A DNA stretch of 64,000 bases from assembly GCA_014281115.1 (NCBI GenBank), contig JACONQ010000008.1, positions 1,054,001 to 1,118,000 of the forward strand, read 5' to 3'. How positions within the stretch are numbered: the first letter of the stretch is position 1; each line of letters opens with the position of its first letter. Both the position numbers and the translations under genes were made by a program. The notes beneath the pieces are model-generated. The model saw nothing but the letters and a program-made list of their open reading frames with translations, had not been told where the DNA came from and searched no databases. The DNA comes from Laburnicola sp. R22_1 (taxonomy: Eukaryota; Ascomycota; Dothideomycetes; Pleosporales; Didymosphaeriaceae). Shown here one piece after another: positions 58,955 to 64,000 of the stretch.

Positions 58955-59248
58955 TCACAGTGTTCTCGATAGCCGAGAACTTGTATCGATCCCGTGTCGT
59001 TGCTTGTAAATTTGTGCTGCAAAACTATAGTTAGACTGACCCGCACACTTGCTACACTTGCAAAGGAAAAGGCGGTGCCCTGCCGTATTGGCATTAGCAA
59101 CGAGGTTCATTGTCATCCGCCGTTTACCGGTTGAATTGAAAGTGACGGCAGCGGTACAGTCAGCGAAGAGCTCCAGGCTTGTCTCCAGCTGTTCAGCCTC
59201 CACATGGTCGAGTAGAAGTTCGTCTTCTGCTGCTATTAGGTCCTTCGT
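58955..59248 (-). CDS. Possible exon of an unrecognised small protein
   Basis: A 97-codon open frame begins after a plausible acceptor (GTTAGTTAGACTGTTAG) and ends with TAG at 58955. It encodes an acidic start (LIAAEDELLLDHVEAEQLET), a polar middle, a CKCSKC pair that might bind metal, and a basic end. Texture is protein-like, but I found neither a sure first exon (MPKSKPVEDSPAPS at about 59306-59350 is a candidate) nor a family. It lies in the region between the Nse6-like gene and the flippase. Confidence 0.35.
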   Translation of the reverse strand, partial: TKDLIAAEDELLLDHVEAEQLETSLELFADCTAAVTFNSTGKRRMTMNLVANANTAGHRLFLCKCSKCAGQSNYSFAAQIYKQRHGIDTSSRLSRTL

Positions 59249-60322
59249 CTAACAGTCTAACTAACGTGGAGCTTGGCTTGCGGTTCAAGATGGTGCCGGC
59301 GAGTCTTCGACTGGTTTCGACTTTGGCATGGCGCTCTGGGCTCTCCATGGCGCATGCCTGCCAGGATCGGGCTTCGTTCCGGCGACAGAGGACCGGACAT
59401 TTTGGTCCGACGGCTGCACCAGTGTGTGCAACCCCGACCATAGGAATAGCAATCGGATTGCCTGGCGTCACGTCTCGCTCTGCGACGTATGTACGGAACG
59501 ACAGCAGCGGCGCATGAACTGGGAGCCCACTTGTATACATGGACCGTGTCGCCATAGCAGAGCGTTCTTGCCAGTCCGGGCCCCTGATGCTGCTGCTGTG
59601 GCGCAGACTTGTTTATAGAAATGGACCGTGAGCTGTGCCCGTTTGCTGACGCCCTCGCCAGCGAAGGCTATGGTGTCTTCTCCGAGACGCCCCCTCAGCC
59701 CGCCCATGTCGTGCAGCCGTCCGTCAGACTGTAGTTAATATCCCGGCTGTCTGCACAGCTGCTGCTCCCTCACACCGTCCTCCGACAAGTCGCCATCTGT
59801 CAGGGTCGCGTCTGGAAATACTCTTTCGGCGCTCGCTGCGTGCAGCTTCCGAGCGACGCTAATTTCCGCCCGAGCTGCTGCCACTCGTGCTCCGTCAGCA
59901 ACATCGAAAGCCCTACAACCACCAAAAGTGACCCTCCGCCAATCCTCCGCCAACCCTCCGCCATTCCGCCGCCCCTCGTCCTTCACGTCCATGGCCTGAG
60001 AGTTGTTGCGTCGCTACACCCGCAGCCCGCAGCACCACCCCCCTCATCGCTCGCTCCGCCCCATGCTCCAGGAGACGTTCCCTCGCTCGCGTTCCGCCCG
60101 CCTCGTATCCGTCCCAGCCGAAACCCGCCCTCTCCAATTCCCTCGATACCGCAGCGACGCGCCCTCTCGGGTCTTTCTATAGACATCTCCCCCGTGTGAG
60201 CATTCCGTCCAGCGCGGCATATTGGCGTCCCGCGCAGCACGAGGCCTTCCCGGCTGCGGCCGCTCAGCAGCGAACCCAGCCGCCCCCTCCCGAGTCTCCG
60301 TACGCCTCAAGCCTGCGCGACC
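59249..60322. promoter_or_regulatory. Upstream region of the flippase gene
   Basis: C- and CT-rich on the plus strand, especially from 59.9 to 60.3 kb, as is usual for fungal promoters and leaders. The frame 59840-60199 is open but featureless. The nearest upstream ATG is at about 60062, so the leader is ATG-free for only 260 bp. Confidence 0.5.
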
Positions 60323-63300
60323 ATGGACCCACGCCAGGACGAAGATGCCATGGAGGTGACGAACCCCGTGAAGCGGATACGATGGGCCACCCATCGCGCG
60401 ACAGGCACAAAGGCTGAGAACAAGCGCCTGTCGCTAAAGGAGCGTCTTCACCGGCGGGTAGGCTCGAATAGCGAGAAAAAGCGGGACTCACTGGGGAAAG
60501 AAACAGGGCCTATTGAGAATGGAGACGTTGCCAGCTCCGAGGCAGACAGTGACGAGCAGGACGCGGGCCGGACCATCTACGTCAACAGACAGCTTCCTGC
60601 CCACGAGCTCGACGAAGACGGACTTCCACTGGCCCACTACGCGCGGAACAAGATAAGAACGGCAAAATATACACCACTAAGCTTTATTCCGAAGAATTTG
60701 TGGTTCCAATTCCACAATATCGCGAACATGTACTTCCTGTTCATTATTATTCTCGGCGTATGTTTTCCCAACCGCGCGTTTTCACTTCGCATGCTAATGC
60801 CCGCCGCGTAGATTTTCCCTATTTTCGGCGCCTCCGATCCTGCCCTCAATGCAGCGCCTCTGATTGTGATTCTTTCCGTCACGGCCATCAAAGACGCTGT
60901 TGAGGACTGGCGTAGAACGGGTCTAGACACGGAATTGAATAACGCTCCCATCCATCGATTGGTCGATTTCAACAACGTAAACACTACCGGAGACACCGTT
61001 TCCCTCTGGCGAAAAATAAAAAAGGCCTGCACCAGAGCCATGGTCTCCCTTTGGCACTTGTGGAAACACAGGGGGTCTAACAAAGGCAAAGGATCTTCGC
61101 AACGGGATGAGGAGCGACGCTCCATCGAGACACGACGGGCTTCTGTCCTTTCGCACAAGTCTTCCTACGTTGGCGAGCATGACCACGGAGACATCCAGAT
61201 GACGCCCGTTCCATCGCCCCTTCCTGGCCAGTCTCCGAGTCATTCTCCCTCGCTTCATTCGGACGCACGCGTACACACGGACGTCAAAGAAAACGACAAG
61301 ATTCGGGGGCCAGGGCACAGCCACCCTTCTAAATTCTGGGGCAGTGTGATCGATCCTTACAAAACCACCCCCGAGAAGGCTCGATTCAAGAAAGATGCTT
61401 GGAAAAATGTACAAGTCGGCGACTTTGTCCGTTTGTACAACGACGAGGAAATTCCAGCAGATGTGGTGGTCCTTTCCACCTCTTCAGACGATGGCGCCTG
61501 CTACGTGGAGACGAAGAACCTCGATGGCGAGACTAATTTAAAGGTCCGCAATGCACTCCACTGTACGCGCGATGTGAGACACGCACGTCATTGCGAGCAA
61601 GCAGAGTTCTGGATCGAGAGCGAGGGTCCGCATTCGAATCTCTACTCGTACAGCGCCGTCATTCGTTGGATTCAGCACAATGCAAAAGACCCGAATGCAG
61701 CCCCATATGAGATGGCCGAGCCCATATCCATCAACAACCTGCTTCTTCGTGGATGCCAGTTACGCAACACCGAATGGGTACTTGGAGTGGTCGTATTCAC
61801 GGGGGAAGAGTCGAAGATCATGCTGAACTCCGGCATAACCCCGAGCAAGCGCGCCAAAATCAGCAAGGAGCTCAACTGGAACGTCATTTATAACTTCTTT
61901 ATCCTATTTGGCATGTGTCTTGTGTCGGGTATCGTCCTGGGCACAATGTGGGCCAAGGACGACACATCCCATGCGCTCTTCGAGTTCGGATCCTATGGTC
62001 ACAATCCTGCTACTGACGGTGTCATTGCTTTCTGGGCTGGTATAATCTTGTTCCAGAACTTGGTGCCTATCTCACTTTATATCACGTTGGAGATTATCCG
62101 GACTCTCCAGGCCGTCTTCATCTATAGCGATGTCAAAATGTACTATGCGGAACTCGACTACCCCTGCACACCCAAATCGTGGAACATATCCGACGATGTT
62201 GGTCAGATTGAATACATCTTCTCAGACAAGACTGGCACCCTAACGCAAAACGTTATGGAATTCAAGAAGTGCTCAGTCAATGGCGTGCCCTATGGGGAGG
62301 CGTACACAGAAGCTCAGGCTGGTATGCAGCGAAGGCAGGGTATAGATACAGAAGTGGAAGGTGCTCGCGCGCGTGAGCAGATTGCGCGTGACCGTACGCG
62401 TATGATCCACGGCCTGCGGAAAATGCATGACAATCCGTACCTTTGGGACGACAATCTTACGTTCGTCGCTCCTGATTTCGTCGATGATCTCGCTAGCGAG
62501 TCGGGACAGGAGCAGAAACTGGCGAACGAGCGGTTCATGCTTGCCCTTGCACTTTGCCATACCGTGGTGACGGAACGCACGCCTGGTGATCCGCCAAAGA
62601 TCGAATTCAAAGCCCAGTCTCCCGACGAGGCTGCTTTGGTGGCCACGGCTCGCGATGTTGGTTTCACTTTTGTTGGTCGAGAAGATGATCGTCTTATCAT
62701 CAACGCGCTAGGTAAAGAAAGCCGATATACAGTCTTGAACACCCTTGAATTCAACTCGACCCGGAAGCGAATGAGTGCAATCATACGCATGCCCGACGGC
62801 AGAATCATGCTCTTCTGCAAAGGAGCTGACAGCATGATTTATTCCCGACTAGTACCTGGCGAACAGCGAGAGCTGCGTGCGACCACCGGTGAACATCTGG
62901 AGATGTTTGCTAGAGAAGGCCTCCGTACTCTCTGCATTGCCCAGAGGGAGATCTCCGAACAAGAATATCAAGAGTGGAGCACGGATTATGATATCGCCGC
63001 GAATGCCGTTTCCGGCCGTGAGGAAAAGCTTGAGGAAGTTTCCGACCGAATCGAAAACAACCTTTGGCTTATAGGAGGCACTGCTATTGAAGACAAACTG
63101 CAAGACGGTGTTCCCGACTCTATCGCTTTACTCGGCAAGGCTGGCATCAAACTCTGGGTCTTGACTGGTGACAAAGTCGAGACGGCTATCAACATTGGCT
63201 TTTCCTGTAACCTGCTCGATAACGACATGGATCTCATCATCTTGAAGGTGACCGATGAGAATCTGGCAACCGCTGACGCCTTGTTGGACGAAAAACTAGC

Positions 63301-64000
63301 CATATTCGGAATGGTGGGATCTCAGGAAGAACTCGACGCCGCCCAGAATGACCACGTACCACCTCCACCTACTCATGCTATCGTCATCGACGGGGATAGC
63401 TTGAAATTGGTGTTGGATGATTCCATGAGGAGGAAATTCCTGCTCCTCTGCAAGCAGTGCCGAGCTGTTCTTTGTTGCCGAGTCAGCCCAAGCCAGAAGG
63501 CTGCTGTCGTGAACATGGTCAAGACTGGTCTGGACTGTCTCACCCTTGCCATTGGGGATGGTGCCAATGATGTTGCTATGATCCAGGAAGCTCACGTTGG
63601 TGTTGGCATCGCGGGGGTTGAAGGTCGTGCCGCAGTTATGTCTTCCGATTATGCCATCGGCCAATTCCGCTTCTTGACCCGACTTGTCCTTGTTCATGGT
63701 CGGTGGTCCTACCGAAGATTGGCCGAGTGTATTGCGAACTTCTTCTACAAGGTCAGTGTTGGAAATTGACCGGAAGACCCCTTGCTGACATACCACAGAA
63801 TGTTGTGTGGACGTTTGGACTTTTCTGGTACCAGATTTACACCAACTATGACAGCCAGTACATTTTCGATTACAGTTACATCATCTGGTTCAACTTGGCG
63901 TTCACGTCACTGCCAGTCATTCTGCAGGGTGTGTTGGATCAAGATGTCAATGACCGCGTGTCGCTGGCAGTTCCTCAGCTCTACATTCGAGGCATTGAGA
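60323..64000 (+). CDS. dnf1: P4-ATPase lipid flippase, Dnf1/DnfA type (partial)
   Basis: Phospholipid-translocating P-type ATPase that moves aminophospholipids from the outer to the inner leaflet of plasma and late-Golgi membranes, usually with a Cdc50-family partner. Exons 60323-60757, 60812-63751 and 63799 to beyond the window; introns of 54 and 47 bp. About 1,192 residues are visible. Seen in order: N-terminal segment LPAHELDEDGLPLAHYARNK, IRTAKYTPLSFIPKNLWFQF, actuator-domain DGETNLK, phosphorylation site DKTGTLTQN, nucleotide-binding KGADSMIYSR, hinge TGDKVETAINIGFS, and GDGANDVAMIQEAHVGVGI, followed by the P4-typical NFFYKNVVWTFGLFWYQIY. The long insert with Ser/His-rich spacer (about residues 180-290) is typical of Dnf1/Dnf2 rather than Drs2. 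The last membrane helices and the tail lie outside. Confidence 0.95.

Overview
This window is nuclear DNA of a filamentous ascomycete. Genes carry several short introns (about 45-150 bp) with GT-AG borders and CTAAC/CTGAC branch sites. Transposon copies carry C-to-T changes mainly in CpA/TpG context, the mark of repeat-induced point mutation (RIP). The gene set (Crz1-type zinc finger, Pls1-like tetraspanin, FLC/TRP-like protein, O-methyltransferase) fits a Dothideomycete, probably Pleosporales; that placement is inference. All gene models were spliced by hand and checked for frame.

Layout. 1-3.9 kb: a Crz1-type C2H2 regulator on the minus strand behind a 1.16-kb leader without any ATG. 3.9-11.3 kb: no gene recognised. 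11.3-13.2 kb: a GFA-domain protein and a mitochondrial thioesterase-like protein. 14.5-19.8 kb: an FLC/TRP-like membrane protein gene split in its second exon by a 2.28-kb pogo-like transposon. 21.0-25.2 kb: a 70-residue lipidation-type protein, argininosuccinate lyase, and a divergent protein-kinase-like gene. 25.2-30.9 kb: gene-poor. 30.9-36.7 kb: UBC13 and an MTC5/WDR59-type SEA-complex gene, divergent from one promoter. 37.2-39.2 kb: a membrane protein gene with a retroposon-bearing insertion in an intron and two frameshifts. 39.5-44.7 kb: an O-methyltransferase and an APC permease around a RIP-degraded Tc1-like element. 46.4-49.5 kb: a RIP-degraded pogo-like element and an AT-rich retroposon insertion holding a nested element. 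50.6-54.2 kb: MCM1 with a second long ATG-free leader, and a Pls1-like tetraspanin. 56.3-58.6 kb: an eight-exon gene with a PIP-box-like N-terminus, tentatively Nse6/SLF2-like. 60.3-64 kb: a P4-ATPase lipid flippase running off the end.

Most genes are housekeeping or regulatory and do not form one pathway: arginine synthesis (ARG4), K63 ubiquitination (UBC13), TORC1 nutrient control (MTC5), transcription (CRZ1, MCM1), lipid asymmetry (DNF1), and probably DNA repair (Nse6-like, with UBC13). The most notable signals are the two ATG-free leaders, a pogo-type transposon with an 8-bp target duplication, and an undescribed 120-135 bp retroposon family with three copies here and 11-13 bp target duplications.
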